A stretch of 9,748 nucleotides of DNA from Schlesneria sp. (GCA_025353525.1 JANXOO010000827.1:1-9748); one strand, 5' to 3'. Shown: positions 1 through 7,166, numbered from the stretch's first letter. Program-made: numbers and translations. The notes: generated from the sequence alone by a model not told the origin.

Positions 1-101
1 ATCAGCGCCAAGATGAAGGTTTCTTCAACAAGTCGCCGTCTGCAGGGAGTTTTGGCCCATTTTGCCGGATCCCTGTGCTCCGGTGAAACTCATCAAAATG
101 C

Positions 102-124
102 AAAAATGTCGCAACTCATGTTGC
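102..124 (-). terminator. Weak terminator-like hairpin after the TIM-barrel gene
   Basis: On the minus strand GCAAC-ATGA-GTTGC forms a 5-bp stem with a 4-nt loop (111-124), extendable by one G-U pair. It is followed after a few bases by a run of five T (102-106). It begins 28 bases past the stop codon of the TIM-barrel gene, where an intrinsic terminator would be expected. The stem is short and the T-run is offset from it, so termination may be weak. Confidence 0.35.
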
Positions 125-151
125 ACCGGGGTTTGAACGACCGTCGATCAA

Positions 152-1066
152 TCAACCGGTTCGCTGGCGCGCTTCGGCGAGCATCTTATCAAAAAGTTGT
201 CGCTGAACGGTCAATTCACCTGCGGGGTCCTCCGGAATCGGCCCCTCTTCGAACATCATCCAGCCGGAATAGTCTGCCTTCACGTACAGGTCGAGCAATT
301 GTTCCCACGGATAGTTTGGCTTGTCGAATCGGTGAATATGTGTCGTCTGGCCGAGTCGACTTTTGACCAGATTGAAATTGTGTTCGAGGCCGGGGGTCTC
401 CAGATCCTGCGGGTTTGAATTCCAGCAGATTGCCAGATTCGGATTGTCGGCCACATCGAGAATCGCCTTGATCGTCGGTAATTGAGCGCATTGCCCATGA
501 ACTTCCAGGCGAATCTGCTGTCCGAACCCGTTTCCGTATTCTGCGACTTCGTTTAACGCGCGACCGATTTGCTCGATCGTCTTTTCACGCGGGACATCCT
601 TGTGGAACGAATCGGGCTTCACTTTCACTCCCGACCCGCCCACATCATGGCTGAGTCTTACAAACCCTTTCGTCGCTTCAATTGCCTGCTTCAATCGGGC
701 CGGATCCGGGTTGTCGAAACGTTCGTCGCTGCCGATACCGACCATTTGCACGGGTGTCGATTCGAAACGAGCCCGAACGTCATTGCGTTCGGATTCATTC
801 AAACTCGGCTCGACCCCGTGTTTGTGCGTCGTTCGCAGTTCGACGCCGAAGACTTTTGCCCGTTCACAGTTTTCGAGCAGCGTCGGCAAGTCCCAGTCTT
901 TACCCCACTGATAGGTGACCAGTCCATAGCGGATACCCGCCCCCTTTTTCTCAAGAAGTGGCTCCTGAGAAAGAACGGATCGGGGCAACCCCGTCATGGC
1001 AAGAGTACTCACAGCTGCTGCAATGACTGTTGTCGAGAGTAATTCACGTCGGGAAATGTCTGGCAT
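152..1066 (-). CDS. Tat-exported sugar phosphate isomerase/epimerase-like TIM-barrel protein
   Basis: The 304-residue protein looks like a member of the xylose-isomerase-like / AP endonuclease 2 TIM-barrel superfamily. The N-terminus has a twin-arginine signal (SRRELL at residues 5-10, then a hydrophobic stretch to about residue 27), so it should be exported folded. Residues 45-300 show the alternating strand/helix pattern of the fold. Likely metal or substrate ligands are E76 with H81 and H83 (VELRTTHKHG), E188 and H190 (LEVHG), N216 (CWNSNPQD), H243/H245 (THIHRFD) and E273 (MFEEG). Family members isomerise or epimerise sugars, or act on related polyols; the substrate here cannot be read from the sequence. 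The start is supported by GGAGA (1072-1076), five bases upstream of ATG. The stop of trpE lies 21 bases upstream, so co-transcription is likely, yet this is an exported protein with no evident step in tryptophan synthesis. It is not TrpF, which is a cytoplasmic TIM barrel. Confidence 0.82.
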   Translation of the reverse strand: MPDISRRELLSTTVIAAAVSTLAMTGLPRSVLSQEPLLEKKGAGIRYGLVTYQWGKDWDLPTLLENCERAKVFGVELRTTHKHGVEPSLNESERNDVRARFESTPVQMVGIGSDERFDNPDPARLKQAIEATKGFVRLSHDVGGSGVKVKPDSFHKDVPREKTIEQIGRALNEVAEYGNGFGQQIRLEVHGQCAQLPTIKAILDVADNPNLAICWNSNPQDLETPGLEHNFNLVKSRLGQTTHIHRFDKPNYPWEQLLDLYVKADYSGWMMFEEGPIPEDPAGELTVQRQLFDKMLAEARQRTG

Positions 1067-1087
1067 TTGTGTCTCCGCAATCTTGTG

Positions 1088-2602
1088 CTACGACGAGGCC
1101 AACTGGCGTTCCGCGATTTCAATGGCTTTCAGCGAACCGCGTGCTTTGCTTAATGTTTCTTCGTATTCGGATGCGGGAACACTGTCCGCAACGATTCCTG
1201 CACCTGCCTGGATGTAGGCCGTTTGACCGATCATAACAATCGTTCGCAACGCGATACACGTATCCATATGTCCGGTAAAGTCGAGATACCCGACAGCCCC
1301 GCCGTAGGGGCCGCGACGGTGCGGCTCCAGTTCGTCGATAATTTCCATCGCACGCACTTTAGGAGCACCCGAGAGCGTCCCGGCAGGCAATCCCGCACGC
1401 AGTGCATCCAGTGCTGTCTTGCCTGGCGACAGTTTTCCCGTAACGGTCGAACTGATGTGCATCACGTGACTGTAGCGTTCGACGTGCATGATGTCGCTGA
1501 TCTCGACCGAACCGTATTCGGCAACGCGTCCGACATCGTTTCGCGCCAGGTCGACCAGCATCACGTGCTCGGCACGTTCCTTTTCGTCGGCGAGCAGTTC
1601 TCGTTCAAGTTCCAGATCTTCGGCTTCGGTTTTACCACGACGACGGGTTCCTGCGAGCGGTCGAATCGTCGTTCGCCCGTCTTCGACACGCACCATAATC
1701 TCGGGCGAACTTCCGATCAGATTCACTTTGGGAGTCCGCAACAGAAACATGAACGGACTGGGGTTCACAACCCGTAGCGCACGGTAGATGTCGAGCGAAG
1801 TGGCGGTGGTCGATACCTCAAGACGCTGACTGAGCACGACCTGGAAAATATCTCCCGCGCGAATATATTCCTTGCATTTTTCGACGGCATTTTCGTAGCC
1901 TTCGCGCGACAGGTTTGACCGAAATGACAATGAGGGATCACCCGTCAGCCGGATGTCGGTCAATCGAAGCGTCTCGTTCGGCGAATCAAGTTGTTCGCAC
2001 GATTCGTCAACACGACGACACGCCGCATCATAGGCTTGGCGCAAGTTGCCATGCCTGACATCCGCATGCACAACGACCCGGATCGTCTTTTGAATCTGAT
2101 CAAACACGACCATGCGATCGTACATGGCAAACGACATGTCAGGCAGTTTGCGATCGTCTTCGGGCGGGTTCGGAAGCCGCTCTGTATATCGAACGGTGTC
2201 GTATCCGGCGTATCCCACCGCACCACCACAGAACCGTGGCAATCCGGCCAGATGCGGGGCGCGGTACTGTTCAATCATCGCGTGCAGATGCTCGAGCGGA
2301 TCATCGACGGTGTATTGTTTCGTCTCGCCCTTGTCAGTCACCTCGATTTTTCGGTCGTACGCGTCAATTTGCAAAAATGGTCCGGCACCGAGAAAACTGT
2401 ATCGTCCAACGCGTTCGCCACCGACAACGCTTTCAAACAGAAATGAATTGTCATCGTCTTGCAAACGGCAATACGCACTGACGGGCGTCAAAGTGTCGCT
2501 GATCAACTGCCGAAAGACGGGTACAAAACACTTCCCTGTCGACAGTTGTTGAAACGTCGCAAAGTCGGGCTGGTAGTCTTCAGGCGACTGTGAATGAGGC
2601 AT
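1088..2602 (-). CDS. trpE: Anthranilate synthase component I
   Basis: TrpE converts chorismate to anthranilate and pyruvate with ammonia from the TrpG glutaminase: the first committed step of tryptophan synthesis, in the cytoplasm. From the chosen start the protein has 504 residues, normal for TrpE. The chorismate-binding domain is complete: PLAGT (315-319; PabB usually has PIKGT), the [19 protein letters not shown] helix (about 338-356), GTLSGAPK (408-415), GPYGGAVGY (431-439), DTCIALRT (447-454) and [10 protein letters not shown] (465-474). FLFES at 54-58 matches the LLES element that binds feedback tryptophan, so the enzyme is probably feedback inhibited. The frame stays open to 2749, but the extra 49 residues are not family-like, begin with TTG, and lie upstream of the likely promoter. 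The ATG at 2602 has only a weak ribosome binding site (a GGA about ten bases upstream, CGGAA adjacent). No trpG or other trp gene is in the window; the next gene is an exported TIM-barrel protein 21 bases downstream. Confidence 0.95.
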   Translation of the reverse strand: MPHSQSPEDYQPDFATFQQLSTGKCFVPVFRQLISDTLTPVSAYCRLQDDDNSFLFESVVGGERVGRYSFLGAGPFLQIDAYDRKIEVTDKGETKQYTVDDPLEHLHAMIEQYRAPHLAGLPRFCGGAVGYAGYDTVRYTERLPNPPEDDRKLPDMSFAMYDRMVVFDQIQKTIRVVVHADVRHGNLRQAYDAACRRVDESCEQLDSPNETLRLTDIRLTGDPSLSFRSNLSREGYENAVEKCKEYIRAGDIFQVVLSQRLEVSTTATSLDIYRALRVVNPSPFMFLLRTPKVNLIGSSPEIMVRVEDGRTTIRPLAGTRRRGKTEAEDLELERELLADEKERAEHVMLVDLARNDVGRVAEYGSVEISDIMHVERYSHVMHISSTVTGKLSPGKTALDALRAGLPAGTLSGAPKVRAMEIIDELEPHRRGPYGGAVGYLDFTGHMDTCIALRTIVMIGQTAYIQAGAGIVADSVPASEYEETLSKARGSLKAIEIAERQLASS

Positions 2603-2657
2603 TTCCGATTGTCCATTTTTGGCATAGCACCGGGTCTCGCCCGCAATCCGAGAGGAA

Positions 2658-2674
2658 TGCAAGGTCGCTGCCAA
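2658..2674 (-). promoter_or_regulatory. Candidate sigma-54 (-24/-12) promoter for trpE
   Basis: Read on the minus strand the site is TTGGCAGCGACCTTGCA. It has the invariant GG and GC separated by exactly ten bases, and TTGGCA and TTGCA match the RpoN consensus YTGGCACGNNNNTTGCW. Two bases in the middle (the CG after TGGCA reads GC) differ. The predicted transcription start is near 2647, giving a leader of about 45 nt before the trpE ATG at 2602. A perfect inverted repeat is centred about 97 bases upstream of that start. No convincing sigma-70 -35/-10 pair was seen nearby. Confidence 0.55.
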
Positions 2675-2734
2675 GCCGCTGATTCGGGCTGTTTCGCTGC
2701 TCAATGAGAGTCCCGTCCTCCCGGCCCTTTGTTG

Positions 2735-2752
2735 TCGTTGCCAATGCAACGA
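2735..2752. promoter_or_regulatory. Perfect 7-4-7 inverted repeat, candidate activator site for trpE
   Basis: TCGTTGC and GCAACGA are exact reverse complements separated by CAAT. The dyad is centred at 2743.5, about 97 bases upstream of the start predicted from the sigma-54-like element, within the usual range for an enhancer-binding protein site. If an upstream promoter were used it would instead be an RNA hairpin with a 4-nt loop. It has no T-run, so it is unlikely to be a terminator. The binding protein is unknown. Confidence 0.45.
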
Positions 2753-2864
2753 TTCTTAAAAGTGAGTACGACGGAAATCCGGCGGCATCTGCACCGCAAA
2801 TCCCGACCGACAGAATAGAGGATCATGAATCAGGTAGTAAGTCTCAAACCGCACGAAAACCTTT

Positions 2865-2905
2865 AAAAAAAAGGGGACGGGCACCAGGAGCCAGTTTCCC
2901 TTTTT
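2865..2905 (-). terminator. Imperfect hairpin with T-run, probable terminator of the coiled-coil gene
   Basis: On the minus strand AAAAAGGG (2905-2898) pairs with CCCTTTTT near the other end. Inside, AC/GT and GGC/GCC also pair around a TCCTGGT loop, about 13 pairs in all with two small interruptions. The structure ends in a run of eight T (2872-2865). It lies 53 bases past the stop codon of the gene at 2959-4917, as expected for an intrinsic terminator. The outer arms are A/T runs on both sides, so it could also work on the plus strand. Its form (AAAAGGGG, a GC-rich middle, CCCTTTT) also resembles short dispersed REP-like repeats. Confidence 0.6.
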
Positions 2906-2958
2906 CAGCCGGTAAATTTTTCACTGCCGGTCGCCTGAGAACACCGAATTGTCAGGAC

Positions 2959-4917
2959 CTACTGGTTTTTTCCCGTGGAAAGATCATAGGTCGCGCGCTG
3001 GACTTTCGACTGACGTTCGGACAACTGCTTCAACTGCCCGACGACATCCGATTCCGTCGCCTGTTCGCCGTCGACAAGGCGACCGAGTTGTTTAGTTCGG
3101 CGGTTCACCCGGAACTGGAGCGATCGCAACATTTTGAGTTCGGCCAGTTTGTTGACCAGCCCCTGCTTTTGCTGTTCCTGCTTTTCCTGTGGCGATTGTG
3201 GAGGTTGCTGTTTCTTGTCTTTGGCCTTTTCGATCTCTTTTTGCAACGCTTCGATCAACTCTTTCAAACCTTCCACCAGATCCTGCTCGATGTTCTGTGT
3301 GATCTCACCAACATCCGCCTGATCGAGCCGTTTGACAATTGTCAGCATGTCATCCCGAATCTGTTCGACCGCTTCCGGGAACGCAATCGATGATCCCTCT
3401 TCTTTCAAAAGTGTCAACGCTTTGGCCGCCAAAATCGAGATCTCATCCTCGCTACGTGCCAGTTCCACCGCCCGATTCCTGTGCCGGTCGGTTCGACTGT
3501 CAACCGGTACAACATGAATCGCCAAAGTCGCATTGTTGACTGCTTCCTGCCTGAGCAACATGTCGCGAAAACGGGCTTCAAGTTTTGTCAGAACCAGTTC
3601 CCTTTCTTCTTCACGAAGCTGGCGAAGAATCTCCTCCAGTTTTTCCCTGGCCTTCAACAATTCAGCAATCGCCTTGTCCTGTTTGTCGGAAGCCCCTTTC
3701 TTGTTGTTCTTTTTCAGCTCTTCAATCGCTCGGTCCATTTCCTGTTTCGCTCGCTCGATCTCGTCTCGCCCGGCTGTCTTGTCGGTTTTTTCTTTCGATT
3801 CATCGTTTTGTTGAGAGTGATCCTGTTGTTCGTTCTGGTCCTGGTTTTCCTGTGGTTGCTCACCCTCTTGAGGTTGCCCGTCTTGCGGCTTGCCGTCCTG
3901 GGGCTTGCCGTCTTGTGGCTTGCTCTCTTTCGGTTTTCCGTCTTTTGGCTTACCTGCTTTCGGTTTTCCTCTGGATGGCTTTCCCGGCTGTGGTCTGCCG
4001 TCTTTTGGCTTTCCACTTTTGGGATCGCCCGGCTTCGGTGCGTCATCAGGTTTCTGATCTTCAGTGCCTGGCTTTTGTTCTTTCCCGTCAGCGTCATCCG
4101 GCTTTTCGTCGTTCTTGTTTTTCGGATCGTTCGGGCTCTGGGGCGAACCTTCGTTTCCGTCCGGTTTCGACTTGTCCTCATCCTTTGAGTCAGATTCGTC
4201 CTTGTCGCCTGGTTTCCTCTCGCCATCAGTACCGGGCTTCTTGTCCGGCTTTCCACCAGTTTTCGGCTCCTTCCCGGATTTGTTCCCCTCGTCCTTGCGG
4301 GGGTTCTTCCCTGCATCTTGTGCGTTCATTTTTTCGACGAGGTTTTTAGCCGAATCAGCAACCTTCTTTTGTTGTGATTGCAAATCGGAATTGCTACCAC
4401 CGCGTTCCGTATTAGCACGGGCGTCGGTCTCTTTTCCGATCAGCTTGTTGACATCCTTGATCAGTTCCTGGATTCGCTTCTTTTCGCGTTCCAGGTCATC
4501 TTTCCTCGCTTCGCTCATCAATAGCTCGAGAATCGATTGCAGTTCCGCGACGACCAGTTCCTGACGTTCGACGGCATCGCCGAGTTGATCCTTTTTGAGC
4601 AGGTCGGTCAGCTTCTGGAACTGTTCCGGGATCCGGCTTTCCTTGCTTTTACCGCTGGCTCGCAACAGGAGTTCAGCGCGTCCGGGATCGGTCTTGCGAA
4701 GATACTCGCTCAGTTGCAGAAGGGTTCCTTCGAACCGGCGATACCGCATTTCGATCGATTCCTGCGTCGCCGCCAAATTCGGTACGGGAGCGGATTCGAC
4801 GGGGGCTGTTGCCGCATTCTGTTCCGGATCGATGGCAATTGTTTGCCGCTCGTTGAAGACGATCGCAACGAACGCGAAGACGGCAAACAGTACGCGACCT
4901 GGAAATCGAAAGAACAT
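2959..4917 (-). CDS. Exported, highly charged coiled-coil protein with pentapeptide repeats (function unknown)
   Basis: I do not recognise a named family. The 652-residue protein begins with a short basic, hydrophobic segment (residues 2-21) ending near TIA|ID at 28/29, which reads as a Sec signal peptide; it could also stay as an anchor. Residues 50-160 are helical and heptad-like, rich in E, K, L and R. Residues 200-380 are low complexity (K, P, G, D, E, Q, N) and include twelve PKxGK-type pentapeptides at 294-353. Residues 384-460 are again strongly coiled-coil (EIERAKQEMDRAIEELKK), 460-565 a mixed helical domain, and 566-590 a Q/K/P-rich linker before a helical C-terminus. This suggests an extended envelope or periplasmic protein with two helical domains joined by a flexible linker. 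The start is well supported: GGAGA (4925-4929) is seven bases from ATG. It lies 129 bases downstream of the S41 protease gene and may share its transcript. A hairpin terminator follows it. Confidence 0.85.
   Translation of the reverse strand: MFFRFPGRVLFAVFAFVAIVFNERQTIAIDPEQNAATAPVESAPVPNLAATQESIEMRYRRFEGTLLQLSEYLRKTDPGRAELLLRASGKSKESRIPEQFQKLTDLLKKDQLGDAVERQELVVAELQSILELLMSEARKDDLEREKKRIQELIKDVNKLIGKETDARANTERGGSNSDLQSQQKKVADSAKNLVEKMNAQDAGKNPRKDEGNKSGKEPKTGGKPDKKPGTDGERKPGDKDESDSKDEDKSKPDGNEGSPQSPNDPKNKNDEKPDDADGKEQKPGTEDQKPDDAPKPGDPKSGKPKDGRPQPGKPSRGKPKAGKPKDGKPKESKPQDGKPQDGKPQDGQPQEGEQPQENQDQNEQQDHSQQNDESKEKTDKTAGRDEIERAKQEMDRAIEELKKNNKKGASDKQDKAIAELLKAREKLEEILRQLREEERELVLTKLEARFRDMLLRQEAVNNATLAIHVVPVDSRTDRHRNRAVELARSEDEISILAAKALTLLKEEGSSIAFPEAVEQIRDDMLTIVKRLDQADVGEITQNIEQDLVEGLKELIEALQKEIEKAKDKKQQPPQSPQEKQEQQKQGLVNKLAELKMLRSLQFRVNRRTKQLGRLVDGEQATESDVVGQLKQLSERQSKVQRATYDLSTGKNQ
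3859..4038 (-). repeat. Twelve 15-bp units encoding PKxGK-type pentapeptides
   Basis: Within the coiled-coil gene, residues 294-353 read as twelve consecutive five-residue units: PKPGD, PKSGK, PKDGR, PQPGK, PSRGK, PKAGK, PKDGK, PKESK, PQDGK, PQDGK, PQDGQ, PQEGE. The DNA is correspondingly periodic at 15 bases. The last units (PQDGK twice, then PQDGQ) are most alike, suggesting recent slippage or duplication at that end. Such tracts are usually unstructured and vary in copy number between strains. Confidence 0.8.
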
Positions 4918-5007
4918 CGCACAGTCTCCGCAAGGCAGGAAATGAGTCCCTGCGATTCTATCGCGTATCGCGACCGGAGGCTACGGGATTGAAGAACTGG
5001 AATGGGC

Positions 5008-5022
5008 GTCACGTCTTGTGAC
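5008..5022 (-). terminator. Small hairpin after the S41 protease gene
   Basis: GTCAC and GTGAC are perfect inverted repeats around a 5-nt loop, 25 bases past the protease stop codon. On the minus strand further G-C pairs are possible outside a mismatch (GGCT...GCC). No T-run follows, so it is a poor intrinsic terminator; transcript stabilisation or partial read-through into the coiled-coil gene is as likely. Confidence 0.25.
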
Positions 5023-5046
5023 AGCCGGTTCCATGTGAAGGTCGCA

Positions 5047-6861
5047 TCAAGCGGCGACTGCAAGATCGTTCGAAACATCGCCTGTGCGACGGAACCGATC
5101 AGACATTGACCTGGTTTTTGGACTGCTGATCTGACGCAGAGCTTCGCTTAATGCCTCGTCTCCTTGAAGGCTTTCAGCCGGTTCCGCAACAACTTTGACG
5201 TCGGGAGTGACTCCTGAACCGGCCATCTCGCGACCGTCCGGACTGTAAAACTTTGCCGTTGTCAGCCGCAATGCCGCAGGAAATGTTTGCAGCGGGAACA
5301 GAGTTTGAACAGTCCCTTTGCCATACGATTTTTCGCCGACAATGACACCCCGATGATTTTCCTGGATCGCTGCGGCGAAAATTTCACTGGCACTTGCACT
5401 GTTGCGATCGACGAGGACGACCAGTGGCATTTTCCACGTATTCTCAAAATGAGCCTTTTCTCGCGAATTATCCCCGTCCGTCCGACCTCGGGTAGCGACA
5501 ATCGTTCCCGACGACAAAAAGCGGTCAGACAATGCAATCGCGGTCGTCAGTAAACCACCGGGATTGCCTCGCAAATCGATAATCAGCGACTTCATCCCAC
5601 GTTGATGCAGACTCATCAATGCCGTGTCAATTTCGTTCATTGTTGAATCGGCAAACTGTTCGAGCTTCAGGTATCCGACCCCTTCTGCAGGGTTTTCCAT
5701 CCGTACGTCGACAACACTGTGCAACGCAATCTTTTGTCTGGTCAACGTTACATCACCCGATTGACTACCGCGACTCGCCCGGATTTCGACGGGAGTTCCC
5801 ACGGGCCCGACGATCAAATCGACTGCCCGATTCATATCGAGTTTTTTCAATGCCCGGCCGTCGACGTGCGTGATAATGTCGCCTCGCTGGAAATCAGCCA
5901 AAGCGGCGGGGCCACCTGGCAGCAATTTCGTAATCTTCAAACCGACAGAATTCGATTCGACTTCGACGCCGATCCCGACGACGTTATCTTTCAATCCGAC
6001 ACTGGGGCCTGCATATTTTTCAGGTGGAAGCAGCGTCGAGAACTGATCGAGGCTGTCGGTCGCTCCATAGGTGAATTCAAGGCCGATCGCCGAAGGATTG
6101 ATCCCGATCGAATGGGCGGCCATCTGCTGCACTTCACGCAAAACCCCGATTGCGTCGTTGGCGCTGCGAGGGCGGACGGTCGTCCTCAACAATTGCAAAT
6201 CCTGTTGAAAATCTGCGATCGCTGATGTCGATCCGAGCACTCGAGCGGCTTCGACGAAGGCCGGTATGTCCAATGCCAAAGCAACGTGATTCAGCGCGTT
6301 ATCGACGCGTCGAGAATACGACGCCGGACCAAGATGTCGTTCATCGATCAATGCCGATACTTCGGAGTAAAAGGATTCGGCCCCCTGCGGTGTCAATTGG
6401 TTCAGCATCCGCAAAACGCGAGGATCTGAATATCGCTGCGAGATCTTCTCTGCGACGGAAGGCTTGTTTGTCGCAGGTGCCTCGGGCCTGGCGGGCTTTT
6501 CCGACCCCGCCGGCACCTCCTTTGGACTCGATTCGACCGACAAATCCGGAACGAACGATTGCGTGGGGACAAGAGCTGGCCTGACACGACGGCCTGTCAG
6601 CGGCAGTCGCACTTCGCCAGCCGCATCATCGGCATCGGGCGAATAGAATGGCGATGGTACCGAAGGCGTATCTTCTAACTTGTATCGAACGCGAGTGGCC
6701 AAAGCTCCCGGTGGGGCGTAAAATTGTGGCGTTGCTCTCCTGGATGACGGCGAGACGCACCGACTGCAATTGCTTTGAGCGTACAACCGGCCGGACACTG
6801 CCCCGACGAACAGCAGCGAATAGCTGACTATCCGCAGCGATTTGATTTTCCGATGAAACAT
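5047..6861 (-). CDS. Exported S41 C-terminal processing protease with PDZ domain (CtpA/Tsp type)
   Basis: This serine protease of family S41 should cleave proteins near their C-termini outside the cytoplasmic membrane. With the ATG at 6861 it has 604 residues. Residues 1-28 form a Sec signal peptide (basic MFHRKIK, hydrophobic core, cleavage likely after RLYA). Residues 30-145 are a proline-rich, probably disordered linker. Residues about 145-280 are helical. A PDZ domain spans roughly 290-375 (GIGVEV, GPAALADFQRGDIITHVDG). The S41 domain follows, with LIIDLRGNPGG, then NSASASEIFAAA and GEKSYGKGTVQ. By alignment with Tsp, the catalytic Ser is S490 and the Lys K515, 25 residues apart as in the family; E493 matches the third residue seen in plant CtpA. 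The enzyme should therefore be active. An upstream in-frame ATG at 6891 is rejected because AGGAGA (6868-6873) sits six bases before the 6861 ATG. The csrA stop is 38 bases upstream, so the two are probably co-transcribed and translation may be CsrA-controlled. Confidence 0.93.
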   Translation of the reverse strand: MFHRKIKSLRIVSYSLLFVGAVSGRLYAQSNCSRCVSPSSRRATPQFYAPPGALATRVRYKLEDTPSVPSPFYSPDADDAAGEVRLPLTGRRVRPALVPTQSFVPDLSVESSPKEVPAGSEKPARPEAPATNKPSVAEKISQRYSDPRVLRMLNQLTPQGAESFYSEVSALIDERHLGPASYSRRVDNALNHVALALDIPAFVEAARVLGSTSAIADFQQDLQLLRTTVRPRSANDAIGVLREVQQMAAHSIGINPSAIGLEFTYGATDSLDQFSTLLPPEKYAGPSVGLKDNVVGIGVEVESNSVGLKITKLLPGGPAALADFQRGDIITHVDGRALKKLDMNRAVDLIVGPVGTPVEIRASRGSQSGDVTLTRQKIALHSVVDVRMENPAEGVGYLKLEQFADSTMNEIDTALMSLHQRGMKSLIIDLRGNPGGLLTTAIALSDRFLSSGTIVATRGRTDGDNSREKAHFENTWKMPLVVLVDRNSASASEIFAAAIQENHRGVIVGEKSYGKGTVQTLFPLQTFPAALRLTTAKFYSPDGREMAGSGVTPDVKVVAEPAESLQGDEALSEALRQISSPKTRSMSDRFRRTGDVSNDLAVAA

Positions 6862-6867
6862 GTGAAT

Positions 6868-6873
6868 TCTCCT
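6868..6873 (-). promoter_or_regulatory. Strong ribosome binding site of the S41 gene, possible CsrA target
   Basis: AGGAGA on the minus strand is six bases from the ATG at 6861 and fixes that start. Its context, TCACAGGAGAAT, contains ACA followed by GGA, the core of the CsrA-binding consensus (RUACARGGAUGU). CsrA bound here would cover the ribosome binding site. Only one such GGA lies in the 37-base intergenic spacer. Confidence 0.75.
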
Positions 6874-6898
6874 GTGATTGAAGTGACACACACCCTAC

Positions 6899-7159
6899 TC
6901 AGTTCTGCACCAGCAGAGCGTCGAGCGAGCATTCTTCAAACTCCGAATCGACGTAGAATTCCGTCTGCTCGTTGAACTCGAATCCGGTGACGGCCGCTTC
7001 AGCAACGACAGGCAAAACAGTTTCACCACGCGCGACTCTCATAGATGCCGGGGCTTCAATTCCCAGCCTGACTTTTCCAGATCCGGTCTTAATCACTCGG
7101 ATGACAATATCGTTTCCAATCCTGATTTCTTCGTCTCGTTTTCGCGTCAGTACTAACAT
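6899..7159 (-). CDS. csrA: Carbon storage / translational regulator CsrA with C-terminal extension
   Basis: CsrA is a small dimeric protein that binds GGA motifs in mRNA leaders, usually blocking ribosome access. Residues 1-48 are a clear match: MLVLTRK start, EEIRIGNDI, KVRLGIEAP, and R44 in VARGE. The RNA-contacting L4, R6 and R44 are all kept. The protein has 86 residues against 61 in E. coli. The extra part (about 50-86) is acidic and hydrophobic (GFEFNEQTEFYVDSEFEECS) and has no basic cluster, so it is more likely a protein-binding tail than an RNA-binding one. GGGAGA (7167-7172), seven bases before ATG, supports the start. It is the first gene of a probable unit with the S41 protease. 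A sigma-54-like promoter lies about 95 bases upstream of the ATG. No flagellar gene or fliW is in the window. Confidence 0.95.
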   Translation of the reverse strand: MLVLTRKRDEEIRIGNDIVIRVIKTGSGKVRLGIEAPASMRVARGETVLPVVAEAAVTGFEFNEQTEFYVDSEFEECSLDALLVQN

Positions 7160-7166
7160 GGCGTCT

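Larger units (their letters stand above)
2603..2958. other. 356-base intergenic region upstream of trpE
   Basis: This stretch separates the coiled-coil gene's stop from the trpE start. In the direction of transcription it holds a hairpin with T-run (2905-2865), a perfect 7-4-7 dyad (2752-2735), a sigma-54-like promoter (2674-2658) and a predicted leader of about 45 nt. A 41-codon open frame at 2826-2701 (minus) has no tryptophan codon and no good ribosome binding site, so I see no attenuator leader peptide. I see no T-box-like feature either. Confidence 0.6.

Noticed and set aside
52..68. Plus-strand TTGG...TTTTGCC as a sigma-54 promoter
   Set aside because: GG and GC are eight rather than ten bases apart, and no plus-strand gene follows.
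13..366. Plus-strand 117-codon open frame at the left edge
   Set aside because: It mostly overlaps the TIM-barrel gene in antisense, has no recognisable domain and no ribosome binding site.
152..1066. The TIM-barrel gene as trpF (phosphoribosylanthranilate isomerase)
   Set aside because: It has a Tat signal and xylose-isomerase-like metal ligands rather than the TrpF sequence pattern, and is about 100 residues longer.
2603..2749. N-terminal extension of trpE to 2749
   Set aside because: It begins at TTG, adds 49 residues unlike TrpE and overlaps the likely promoter; the ATG at 2602 gives the normal length.
2701..2826. 41-codon minus-strand frame as a trp attenuator leader peptide
   Set aside because: It has no tryptophan codon and no clear ribosome binding site, and its stop is not coupled to a terminator hairpin with a T-run.
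3481..4349. Long plus-strand and other-frame open frames across the coiled-coil gene
   Set aside because: They are low-complexity mirror readings of the repetitive, charged real gene, with no ribosome binding site or family resemblance.
6862..6891. Upstream ATG at 6891 for the S41 protease
   Set aside because: It would bury the AGGAGA ribosome binding site and put an unusual MCHFNHRRIH in front of a clean signal peptide.
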